From: Synergistaceae bacterium
GTDB lineage: Bacteria; Synergistota; Synergistia; Synergistales; Synergistaceae
Direction: 5' to 3'
Length of the DNA: 8,487 nt
NCBI GenBank assembly: GCA_012728505.1
Contig: JAAYEY010000062.1
Span: 1 to 8,487, forward strand
Below the pieces are notes generated by a model, which saw only the letters and a list, made by a program, of their open reading frames with translations, was not told the DNA's origin and did not search any database. This document shows positions 1-6,265 of this stretch, piece after piece. Made by a program: the position numbers and the translations under genes. Each line of letters begins with the position of its first letter. The stretch's first letter is position 1.

Positions 1-1104
1 GTCTTGTGAATATATAAAACGTTCATATCTTCTTTTTATCCAGTCTTTAAAGTCCAGCAGCGCATCGTGCCTTGCGAAGTGTTCAAAAACGAGATCAAAC
101 TTCGGGATACCCCACAGCATGGAGGGAGCCAAAGCTCCTGCATCTACCAGCCATGCAGTTGCATTTTGGAGCATTTTTTTGATTCCCTTTTTATGTTCGA
201 CACGGAGCAGCACAACTCTATGACCGCCTGTTACAGTCTCTGAGATCATATTCATCGAATCCTCGGTACAAAAAACCTCAGTTGAAAAACCAAGCATTGC
301 AGGAACAGGATTAAAATCACTCTCTGATGCTGGAAGAAGGTAGCGTACAGCCGTAGAATGGGAAGCAAGGTGTTTTAGCGTTTCAACAGTTTCAGGAGGA
401 GTCCTCCTCGAAGTCGTTATGTAAAGGTCCGCCCCTTGCTCTTCCGCAATCTTCATTATGTGTCCAATAGATTTTTTTAACCATATTGGAGAGACAGAAT
501 AATTACCGTCATCTCCACCTATAAGGATAGACCAAATATCAGAGGATTTTGCAGGAAATTCTTTCAACAAAGCTTCGCCCAGTGCTTTAAGCTCATTCTT
601 TATTATCAAATTTGGGAGACCAAGAGTGACTAAAATATTTGATTTTCTTTCGGGATAATCGTGCTCTGGCACTATAGCAAAATCAAATGGATCTGTACCT
701 ACTACACTCGGAATCATCACGGTAGCACACGCACACCTCCAGATATAACCAAGGGCAAGGTTGTATGGCGCGGTTGTGCTGCCTGCAGAAATAATAAGAA
801 CTTCTCTTGTTCCTTCGTGTATATCTCTCTCTGCAAACCACTGACCTACTCTTCTAATAACAGCATCTCCGTCAGCCATTGCTAGCCACTCCCTGGCATC
901 TCTTCTGTTCCCATGTACGAGCTTTCTGGATGCAGCTTTAGACCTTCTTTTAGCTGCCCCTACGAGAGTAGGGACCTCTGTTTCAAGTATCTCGGCACCT
1001 GATAGTATGGACAACCAAAAAGCCACACCAAGGCTCTGGTTCAGATGTCCTTTGGTCCCATCGTTCAGGACTACTATAGCCTTGATGCTTTTTGTGCTAT
1101 TCAT
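1..1104 (-). CDS. ELM1-family (PF06258-like) protein, 3' end beyond window
   Basis: The frame is open from the ATG at 1104 to the window edge, giving 368 residues without a stop. Translation shows the hallmarks I associate with the ELM1 / COG3660 family: DGTKGHLNQSLGVA (residues 15-28), an ISAGSTTAP segment (105-113), FDFAIVPEHD (140-149), NILVTLG (156-162), LIGGDDGNYSVS (194-205), TTSRRTPPE (230-238) and CTEDSMNMISE (279-289). The C-terminal pattern resembles the donor-binding half of GT-B glycosyltransferases. I see no signal peptide or membrane helix. The family is named after a plant mitochondrial fission factor, but bacterial members have no settled function known to me. The ATG overlaps the kdsB stop by 4 nt (ATGA). 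The nearest AAGGA is about 15 nt upstream, too far to act well, so translation is probably coupled. Bacterial members are of similar length, so little is likely missing. An envelope glycosylation role is inferred from the neighbours. Confidence 0.8.
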   Translation of the reverse strand, partial: MNSTKSIKAIVVLNDGTKGHLNQSLGVAFWLSILSGAEILETEVPTLVGAAKRRSKAASRKLVHGNRRDAREWLAMADGDAVIRRVGQWFAERDIHEGTREVLIISAGSTTAPYNLALGYIWRCACATVMIPSVVGTDPFDFAIVPEHDYPERKSNILVTLGLPNLIIKNELKALGEALLKEFPAKSSDIWSILIGGDDGNYSVSPIWLKKSIGHIMKIAEEQGADLYITTSRRTPPETVETLKHLASHSTAVRYLLPASESDFNPVPAMLGFSTEVFCTEDSMNMISETVTGGHRVVLLRVEHKKGIKKMLQNATAWLVDAGALAPSMLWGIPKFDLVFEHFARHDALLDFKDWIKRRYERFIYSQD

Positions 1105-1862
1105 TGAATTTTGTTATTGTCCTTTTCTTGAGCAAGTATATTTCTGACAATTTGAAGATCTTCTTCTGTATTTACATTAGGTCCCATAGAGGGATATTTC
1201 GTACGTATTACTGCCATTGTGTAGCCATGCTCCAATATCCTCAGCTGCTCCAGTGATTCTTCTGTCATTAAGGGAGTCGGCGGAAGCTCGACGAATTTTA
1301 GAAGAAATTCTTTTGTGAACGCATAGATACCCAGATGTTCCCAAACAGGGCATTCTGTAATGTTACGTCTGAATGGTATCGGAGACCGGCGGAAATAGAG
1401 CGCTCTCCCTTTCTGGTTAGTTACAACTTTGACAATATTAGGGTTGTTAAAATCTTTTTCGTTTGTTATTGGTACGCAAACAGTGGCTGAATCAGCACCA
1501 GGATCTAGGACAATTCCTTCTGCAAGCTCTCGAAGCATCCTAGGATCGAGCATAGGCTCATCTCCCTGGATGTTGATTACGTAATCGGTATCTATGGACC
1601 TGGCAACTTCTGCCACTCTGCTCGACCCATCTGGGTGGTCGGCCCTCGTCATAAGTACATCTCCGCCAAATTTTTCGACTGCATTATAAATCCTTTCATC
1701 ATCTGTAGCTATTACTACTCTGAAGAAGATACCTGAAAGGACCGCTCTTCTGTAGACATGCTCTACCATTGGTTTACCGCAAATATCATGAAGCGGCTTA
1801 CCTTCCAGCCGTGTAGATGCATATCTTGAAGGTATCACACCCAATATCCTTGGTAAATTCAT
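1101..1862 (-). CDS. kdsB: 3-deoxy-manno-octulosonate cytidylyltransferase (CMP-Kdo synthetase)
   Basis: KdsB activates Kdo with CTP to give CMP-Kdo and pyrophosphate in the cytoplasm, supplying the donor for WaaA. The 253 residues are full length (E. coli KdsB is 248). The N-terminal nucleotide-binding signature PSRYASTRLEGKPL is at residues 11-24, GKPMVEHV at 29-36, the ATDDE segment at 52-56 and MTRADHPDGSSR at 71-82. The metal/nucleotide motif NIQGDEPM is at 97-104, NPNIVKVV at 140-147, ALYFRRSPIP at 154-163, HLGIYAF at 176-182 and SLEQLRILE at 203-211. All align with known KdsB proteins. The ATG start overlaps the stop of the upstream gene by 4 nt (ATGA), with only a weak purine-rich stretch before it, so coupled translation is likely. 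The stop in turn overlaps the start of the ELM1-like gene. Identification is firm. Confidence 0.97.
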   Translation of the reverse strand: MNLPRILGVIPSRYASTRLEGKPLHDICGKPMVEHVYRRAVLSGIFFRVVIATDDERIYNAVEKFGGDVLMTRADHPDGSSRVAEVARSIDTDYVINIQGDEPMLDPRMLRELAEGIVLDPGADSATVCVPITNEKDFNNPNIVKVVTNQKGRALYFRRSPIPFRRNITECPVWEHLGIYAFTKEFLLKFVELPPTPLMTEESLEQLRILEHGYTMAVIRTKYPSMGPNVNTEEDLQIVRNILAQEKDNNKIQ

Positions 1863-3070
1863 CTTCTACCATTCCATTCATTAAATTTTTTTAACATTTT
1901 TTCTCTGTCGATAAATTTAACGTTCCTGACTATCCAATCACGCATCTCTATACCTTCAGCAGTCTCTTGTTTATAGCTTATAAAGTCAAGTTTTATGTCA
2001 AGCTCATCTGCGATCTTGACAGCAAAGACAGGCCAGATCATCCCTATGTCCCCAATAACAGGGATGCTCCCTTCGTGACGGGCAAATGCCGACATTTCCA
2101 TTCTAAAGGGTATCTTTGAAATTTTCGTCTTTGGAAGTCCTTTATTGATCGCTTCCTGTATCATAGAGCTTTCTTTCTGAAGATCTTGTACTAGCCTCAG
2201 GTTTTCATCAAGATCGAACCTGACGAGGGTCTTATTTTCAAGGCTAAAGACAGGCTGTCCGTGCCACCATGACCATATACCGTGGCCTGTGTAAGTTTCA
2301 AAAGGCCCATCATGAATCTCCTGTGTGAGGGCTACGGCTGATTCAATTATCACATCGGCCCCTCCGATCATGTCGGCAAGCCTTCTTGAACGCTCTGCAA
2401 TGGGAATGCTGTCTCCTAGAGCCAAACCAACGTTTCCTCCGCCGACTAGCTGAGGTATGGTGACCAATACGGGAAGTCCCTTTTCGGCTCCCATACCAAG
2501 CATCGTTTTATTGTCGCATCCCCATCCCGCTATGGTCTCAAAAGGAAGTCCAGACTGCCTCGAAAGAGAAAGTATCTCATTAGCAAGCATCTCAGTTCTC
2601 AGTCCCATGGGATAAGCCATATTTCCTGCAGCTTTGATTACCATCCTTCCATCTGCGGACCTCCCTTTTTTCAGAAGTTCCTCATCAAGAATCATTTCTT
2701 TTCGTAAAATATCGAGATCTTCATCAGAAAGGTCTGTAAACTCAAATACATTGCCTCTAGGCATTTTTGATCTATCCAATCCGAACAGGGACGCATCACA
2801 CATCTTTACCCTGTCCAGAGAACCGCTCATTTCGTGGCTTATAACAGCGGAACTTGTTGTGACCCCGTCAATTATTCCCTTTCCCATGAGTTCTGCGATA
2901 AGGTTTGTCACACCTTCGTGCAAATTGGGGCCGCTTCCGGTCACGACAACAACCTTCCCCGTTTTTTTCTTTGTTTCTACAACTTTTGAAACAGCAAAAT
3001 CTAGGGAATTTCGTGAACGTTCATCCAATCCGTTGTAGAAATCATATAAAAGAGTCCTATTTATAACCAT
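1859..3070 (-). CDS. Conserved-looking protein of unknown function in the Kdo operon
   Basis: I do not recognise this 403-residue protein. It is probably soluble, with no signal peptide or membrane helix. A beta strand plus glycine-rich turn, KVVVVTGSGPNLHEG (39-53), suggests a Rossmann-like nucleotide-binding start. It is followed by GIIDGVTTSSAVISHE (65-80), AGWGCDNKTMLGMGAEKGLPV (181-201), the glycine-rich LVGGGNVGLALGDSIP (208-223), GADVIIESAVALTQEIHDGP (237-256), TGHGIWSWWHG (261-271) and SIPVIGDIGMIWPV (335-348). The spacing of the TG, TTSSA/HE and late IPV elements faintly recalls deoxyhypusine-synthase-like proteins, but the catalytic lysine signature of that enzyme is not visible, so the link is speculative. 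It lacks HAD-phosphatase motifs, so it is not an ordinary KdsC. It starts at ATG with a strong ribosome site, 40 nt after waaA, and overlaps kdsB by 4 nt. That places it firmly within the Kdo operon. Confidence 0.85.
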   Translation of the reverse strand: MVINRTLLYDFYNGLDERSRNSLDFAVSKVVETKKKTGKVVVVTGSGPNLHEGVTNLIAELMGKGIIDGVTTSSAVISHEMSGSLDRVKMCDASLFGLDRSKMPRGNVFEFTDLSDEDLDILRKEMILDEELLKKGRSADGRMVIKAAGNMAYPMGLRTEMLANEILSLSRQSGLPFETIAGWGCDNKTMLGMGAEKGLPVLVTIPQLVGGGNVGLALGDSIPIAERSRRLADMIGGADVIIESAVALTQEIHDGPFETYTGHGIWSWWHGQPVFSLENKTLVRFDLDENLRLVQDLQKESSMIQEAINKGLPKTKISKIPFRMEMSAFARHEGSIPVIGDIGMIWPVFAVKIADELDIKLDFISYKQETAEGIEMRDWIVRNVKFIDREKMLKKFNEWNGRR

Positions 3071-3077
3071 TCGTAAT

Positions 3078-3084
3078 CCTCCCT
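3078..3084 (-). promoter_or_regulatory. Ribosome binding site of the unknown 403-residue gene
   Basis: On the minus strand AGGGAGG lies 7 nt before the ATG at 3070. It is the best Shine-Dalgarno match in the window and fixes this start. It sits in the only real intergenic gap (3071-3110, 40 nt), which shows no hairpin or promoter-like pair of boxes. The gene is therefore probably on the same transcript but translated independently of waaA. Confidence 0.8.
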
Positions 3085-3110
3085 GACATGAACAGATAGT
3101 TTTTGTGTAA

Positions 3111-4382
3111 TCAAAAATATTTATATATCCGCTCCCATGTTTTTATTGACGAGCCTGAAGAACGCTTAAAGTATTTTTCGCTGACCTCTTTAAAGTGTTC
3201 GCCGTCGTCACTATCCGATCTTTCCATTATACCGATCCATACATCCCCAAGAGTTTTAGCATCTTTTACCTGAGTGGCTATTCCAAGTTCGATAAACTCA
3301 GCCGACGCCTCCGTAAAATCTTCCATGTGAGGTCCGTACTGCACAGGGACGCCCCACAAGACCGGCTCCAAAATATTCTGGCCTCCTTTGTCTGCGAAAC
3401 TCCCTCCGACAAATGCCGAAGATGCTGTTCCATACAGATCAAAGAGAACGCCTATCTTGTCGACGACTATCACATCTGAGTCGAATGAACCAGAAGAAAG
3501 CAAGCAAACGCTGAATTTCTGCCTAGCAAGATCGAGAACCTCTTTCGCTCGTTCCGGGTGCCTAGGCACCAATATTAATTTGGTTTGATGATACCTGGAC
3601 TTGAGTATTTCAAAGGCTCTCAGAACCACCGCTTCCTCTCCGGGGTGAGTGCTTCCTGCAATAAATATTTTGTATTTTTCAGAGCTAAAGCTAGCTGCCC
3701 ATCTGTCACGGCCAGGTGGATCTTTTCTCGATAAAAGTGCATCCTTTTTGGTGTCTCCCAAAAAAATCAACTTATCTGCAGAAACTCCAATGGAACTTAG
3801 CCTTTCAAAGTCCCGTTTTTCCCGCAAGTAAATCTCTGTAAAAAGCTCAAATACAGATACACCCAATTTTTTTTTCATTGGCCCCTTTAGGCGTTCCCAA
3901 GTCCTGTCTGAGACTCTCCCATTGACAAGGAAGGCCGGTATCGAAGCATCTTTCAGCTCCCAGAGCATGTTGGGCCACAATTCAGTCTCAGCTGTCGCGA
4001 AAGCCCAGGGATTCAAACTCTGTAGAGCTTTTTTTACAAACTCTTTTTTGTCCCAGGGATAATAAATATGAAAATCAAAAAGACCTTCCCCTAAACGAAA
4101 GGCCATCTCTTTTCCAGTTTCCGTAGTTGTCGAGATAATTATAGGTCCGCTGTAACCCGAATCTCTGGCCGCGCTGATAACCGGCATCAATGCCTGAACC
4201 TCGCCTACAGACACGCCATGAACCCAAAACGGTCTTTTTCCTTTCAGTTTTTCAATCAATTCCTGAGACTGAATACCCTTTCTTTCCTCGTAACCTTCAC
4301 TATATTTTTTTTTAAGCCTTGGCCACGAGAAAAAAAATACTGAATCAATAAGAGGCTGATAGAGAGATCTAATTAACGACAG
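3111..4382 (-). CDS. waaA: Kdo transferase WaaA (KdtA), probable CTG start
   Basis: WaaA transfers Kdo from CMP-Kdo to the lipid A precursor at the inner membrane (GT-B fold, family GT30). Counting from 4382, HGVSVGE (55-61, ending in the expected catalytic Glu), ETELWPN (132-138), GSTHPGEE (243-250), VPRHPER (272-278) and AFVGGSFADKGGQNILEP (323-340) are all present. A shorter reading would begin at a TTG at 4259 and give 382 residues, but it would drop the usual N-terminal anchor. The 41 codons before it, running in frame back to the kdsD stop, encode a WaaA-like anchor with LYQPLI and a basic KKKY stretch. Including them gives 423 residues, against 425 in E. coli. That stretch holds no ATG, GTG or TTG. 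The CTG directly after the kdsD TAG has a good Shine-Dalgarno match 6 nt upstream, so I place the start there. ATT at 4373 or readthrough of the TAG are alternatives. Confidence 0.93.
   Translation of the reverse strand: MSLIRSLYQPLIDSVFFFSWPRLKKKYSEGYEERKGIQSQELIEKLKGKRPFWVHGVSVGEVQALMPVISAARDSGYSGPIIISTTTETGKEMAFRLGEGLFDFHIYYPWDKKEFVKKALQSLNPWAFATAETELWPNMLWELKDASIPAFLVNGRVSDRTWERLKGPMKKKLGVSVFELFTEIYLREKRDFERLSSIGVSADKLIFLGDTKKDALLSRKDPPGRDRWAASFSSEKYKIFIAGSTHPGEEAVVLRAFEILKSRYHQTKLILVPRHPERAKEVLDLARQKFSVCLLSSGSFDSDVIVVDKIGVLFDLYGTASSAFVGGSFADKGGQNILEPVLWGVPVQYGPHMEDFTEASAEFIELGIATQVKDAKTLGDVWIGIMERSDSDDGEHFKEVSEKYFKRSSGSSIKTWERIYKYF
4305..4337 (-). repeat. Paired homopolymer tracts (A9 and T8) in the waaA anchor region
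   Basis: Read on the minus strand, an 8-base T run (4337-4330, coding Phe residues) is followed 16 nt later by a 9-base A run (4313-4305, coding Lys residues). Both are in frame in the waaA N-terminal segment. A third run, A9, lies further into the gene at 3875-3867. Such tracts can cause polymerase slippage or sequencing errors. The frame is intact on both sides here. Confidence 0.6.
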
Positions 4383-5387
4383 CTAGGCCACCCCCGCTTT
4401 GAGTATCTCATGTATGTGGACCATTCCTACAGGTCTGTCATTTTCCACTGCAATAAGCGCCGAGACTTCCCACTCTTCAACGATGCGGATAGCCTCCGCT
4501 GCAAGACTATCGGGCGATATTACCCTGGGCGTACGTGTCATTGCCATATATACCGGTAAATCAAGCCCCTGCACTCCCTCTTTTTCGAGAAAACGCCTAA
4601 GATCTCCGTCAGTAAATATTCCACTAAGTCTTCCATCGTTATCCACCACAGATGTGGCTCCGAAACCTTTGCTCGTTATCTCAAAGAGAGCTTCCCTGAC
4701 AAGCGCAGACTCCTTTGTCAAAGGTAGTTTGTCTCCTGTAGCCATGAGGTCACTTACCCTTAAAAGAAGTTTCTTGCCAATAGAACCTCCTGGATGGAAG
4801 AGCGCAAAATCTTCTTTTCCAAGACCAAGAAGAAGTGTAGCCATTCCCGCCACAGCATCTCCTATAGCCATCTGAAGTGTAGTGCTAGTTGTAGGAGCCA
4901 GGCCAAGAGGGTCGGCTTCAGATTCCACATGGCTGTTCAGAACTATATCAGCCTCTTTAGCAAGTGTTGAATTGACATTACCTGTCACCGCAATTATCGG
5001 TGCACCCAACCTTTTGAAATAAGGTATTATATTGATCAATTCTCTTGTCTCTCCACTGTTGCTGAGAAAATAGCCAAGATCTTGACGGCATACCATTCCA
5101 AGATCGCCATGGGCTCCCTCTGTCGCATGAAGAAAAAAGGCCGGAACTCCTAAAGATGCGAAAGTAGCAGCTGTCTTTCTCCCGACATGTCCCGATTTGC
5201 CTAGCCCCGATACAACGACCCTTCCTTTGCACCTGCTCAGGAGATGTGCTGCGGCTACAAATTCGTTGCCGATTCTTGATGCCGCAGATGTCAGCGCTTC
5301 GGCTTCCTTATGCAGTACCTTCTTTCCTGCAGCAAGCATATCTTCATCTGAAAATTTCTTTTCTTCACGCTCATATGGAAGATTCAA
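4383..5387 (-). CDS. kdsD: Arabinose-5-phosphate isomerase (KdsD/KpsF type)
   Basis: KdsD interconverts D-ribulose-5-P and D-arabinose-5-P, the first committed input to Kdo. At 334 residues it matches E. coli KdsD (328). A sugar isomerase (SIS) domain spans about 50-185, with GLGKSGHVGRK at 61-71, SNSGET at 109-114 and PLGLAPTTSTT at 160-170. Two CBS domains follow (about 212-270 and 277-334), including GIFTDGDLRR at 256-265. Residues equivalent to the E. coli active-site set (K59, E111, E152, H193) appear as K64, E116, E157 and H198, a constant offset of 5. The TTG start has AGGTGA 6 nt upstream and begins 2 nt after the kdsA stop; its length before the AGK motif fits E. coli. It ends at the family's usual place (KAGVA, then TAG), so the waaA segment that continues in frame is a separate gene. 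GutQ or KpsF paralogues share this architecture; the operon argues for KdsD. Confidence 0.96.
   Translation of the reverse strand: MNLPYEREEKKFSDEDMLAAGKKVLHKEAEALTSAASRIGNEFVAAAHLLSRCKGRVVVSGLGKSGHVGRKTAATFASLGVPAFFLHATEGAHGDLGMVCRQDLGYFLSNSGETRELINIIPYFKRLGAPIIAVTGNVNSTLAKEADIVLNSHVESEADPLGLAPTTSTTLQMAIGDAVAGMATLLLGLGKEDFALFHPGGSIGKKLLLRVSDLMATGDKLPLTKESALVREALFEITSKGFGATSVVDNDGRLSGIFTDGDLRRFLEKEGVQGLDLPVYMAMTRTPRVISPDSLAAEAIRIVEEWEVSALIAVENDRPVGMVHIHEILKAGVA
4389..4395 (-). promoter_or_regulatory. Probable ribosome binding site for waaA CTG start
   Basis: On the minus strand GGGGGTG lies inside the last codons of kdsD. It can pair over seven bases with the anti-Shine-Dalgarno sequence if one G-U wobble is allowed. 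Six nucleotides separate it from the CTG at 4382. This spacing is the main reason for preferring CTG over the ATT at 4373 or the TTG at 4259. Confidence 0.55.
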
Positions 5388-5389
5388 CT

Positions 5390-6265
5390 TTATTCACCTG
5401 TCCAATCGAGAGAAGCAAAACCTATTTTTTCTTTGACAATTTTATCAATTTCCGCAGTTTGTCTGAGAATTTCGCTCATACTTCGCAGAGGCACCATATT
5501 GGGTCCGTCGCACTTTGCAACGTCAGGGTCGGGATGCACTTCCATGAAGAGAGCGTCGATCCCTATAGCTACTGCAGCTCGTATCAGTGGCAAGACATAG
5601 GCTCTGTCTCCGCCGCTGCTGTCACCTTGCCCGCCAGGCTTTTGAACGCTGTGTGTGGCGTCAAACATTACGGGGTATCCCAGACCTCTCATAACAGGAA
5701 TCGAGCGAAAATCGACAGACAGTTCGTGGTATCCGAAAGCTGTCCCTCTTTCGCATAATATTATCTGTTCATTACCCACTTCACGACACTTGTTGGCTAC
5801 AGACCTCATATCTTCAGGCGCCATGAACTGGGCTTTTTTAATATTCAGAGGTTTGCCTGTCTTGCTTGCCGCAACGAGAAGGTCTGTCTGGCGACACAAG
5901 AAAGCAGGTATCTGTAGAAGATCAACAGCTCCTGCAAGTTTTTCGGCCTGCCACGGCTCATGCATATCTGTCACTACCGGGATATCAAGTTTGCTCCCTA
6001 TTTCCTTCAGCCAAAGAAGACCTTCTTCTATACCAGGTCCTCGAAAACTCGTGATCGATGTTCTGTTAGCTTTGTCGAAGGAAGCCTTGAATATGTAGCC
6101 AAAATCAAACTCAGCGCAGAGTTTTTTCATCTCTTTTGCAATAGCAAAAGCATCTTCATAATTCTCGAGGACACAGGGTCCTGCTGCAACAGTCAATCTG
6201 TCGCCGCCCACAGTAATGTTACGGACTCTTACTTCTGTTATTCCCTGTGATGATCCTTTTTTCAC
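5390..6265 (-). CDS. kdsA: Kdo-8-phosphate synthase, metal-dependent type
   Basis: KdsA condenses arabinose-5-P with phosphoenolpyruvate to Kdo-8-P in the cytoplasm (TIM barrel, DAHP synthase superfamily). The 291 residues include FKASFDKANRTS (59-70), FRGPGIEEG (74-82), TDMHEP (99-104), LQIPAFLCRQTDL (117-129), NIKKAQF (141-147) and AHPDP-like EVHPDPDVAKCDGPN (242-256), all diagnostic of KdsA rather than DAHP synthase. The four metal ligands of the Aquifex enzyme (C11, H185, E222, D233) correspond to C31, H205, E242 and D253, an exact offset of 20. E. coli-type metal-independent enzymes have Asn in place of that Cys. The GTG start overlaps the stop of the preceding gene by 4 nt (GTGA), and AAGGAG lies 10 nt upstream. 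The stop is 2 nt before the kdsD start. Identification is firm; the metal requirement is inferred from the residues. Confidence 0.97.
   Translation of the reverse strand: MKKGSSQGITEVRVRNITVGGDRLTVAAGPCVLENYEDAFAIAKEMKKLCAEFDFGYIFKASFDKANRTSITSFRGPGIEEGLLWLKEIGSKLDIPVVTDMHEPWQAEKLAGAVDLLQIPAFLCRQTDLLVAASKTGKPLNIKKAQFMAPEDMRSVANKCREVGNEQIILCERGTAFGYHELSVDFRSIPVMRGLGYPVMFDATHSVQKPGGQGDSSGGDRAYVLPLIRAAVAIGIDALFMEVHPDPDVAKCDGPNMVPLRSMSEILRQTAEIDKIVKEKIGFASLDWTGE
5394..5399 (-). promoter_or_regulatory. Ribosome binding site deciding the kdsD TTG start
   Basis: AGGTGA on the minus strand overlaps the last codons of kdsA and lies 6 nt before the TTG at 5387. No ATG or GTG start is as well placed, and the TTG gives the family's normal N-terminal length. 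Confidence 0.7.

Noticed and set aside
661..885. Plus-strand open frame of 74 codons
   Set aside because: It lies antisense inside the ELM1-like gene, whose frame stays open through the whole region and carries family motifs; the short frame has no recognisable content.
3071..3110. Terminator or internal promoter in the 40-nt gap before the unknown gene
   Set aside because: No inverted repeat with a T run and no convincing -35/-10 pair; only a ribosome binding site is visible.
3111..4259. Short waaA starting at TTG 4259
   Set aside because: It would omit the anchor segment that is clearly encoded in frame upstream, and it has only a weak ribosome site.
4260..4382. Frameshift or decayed waaA 5' end
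   Set aside because: The WaaA-like N-terminus reads in a single frame without a stop up to the kdsD TAG. The other two frames hit stops and give no similarity, so no indel needs to be assumed.
4399..4875. Plus-strand open frame of 158 codons
   Set aside because: It is antisense to kdsD, which is conserved across the whole stretch; the serine-rich translation looks like a mirror of the real gene.
5246..5758. Plus-strand open frame of 170 codons
   Set aside because: It is antisense to kdsA and the start of kdsD, both firmly identified; the translation has no motif.
5390..6265. DAHP synthase instead of KdsA
   Set aside because: The FKASFDKANR and CDGPN-type signatures and the operon context are specific to Kdo-8-P synthase.
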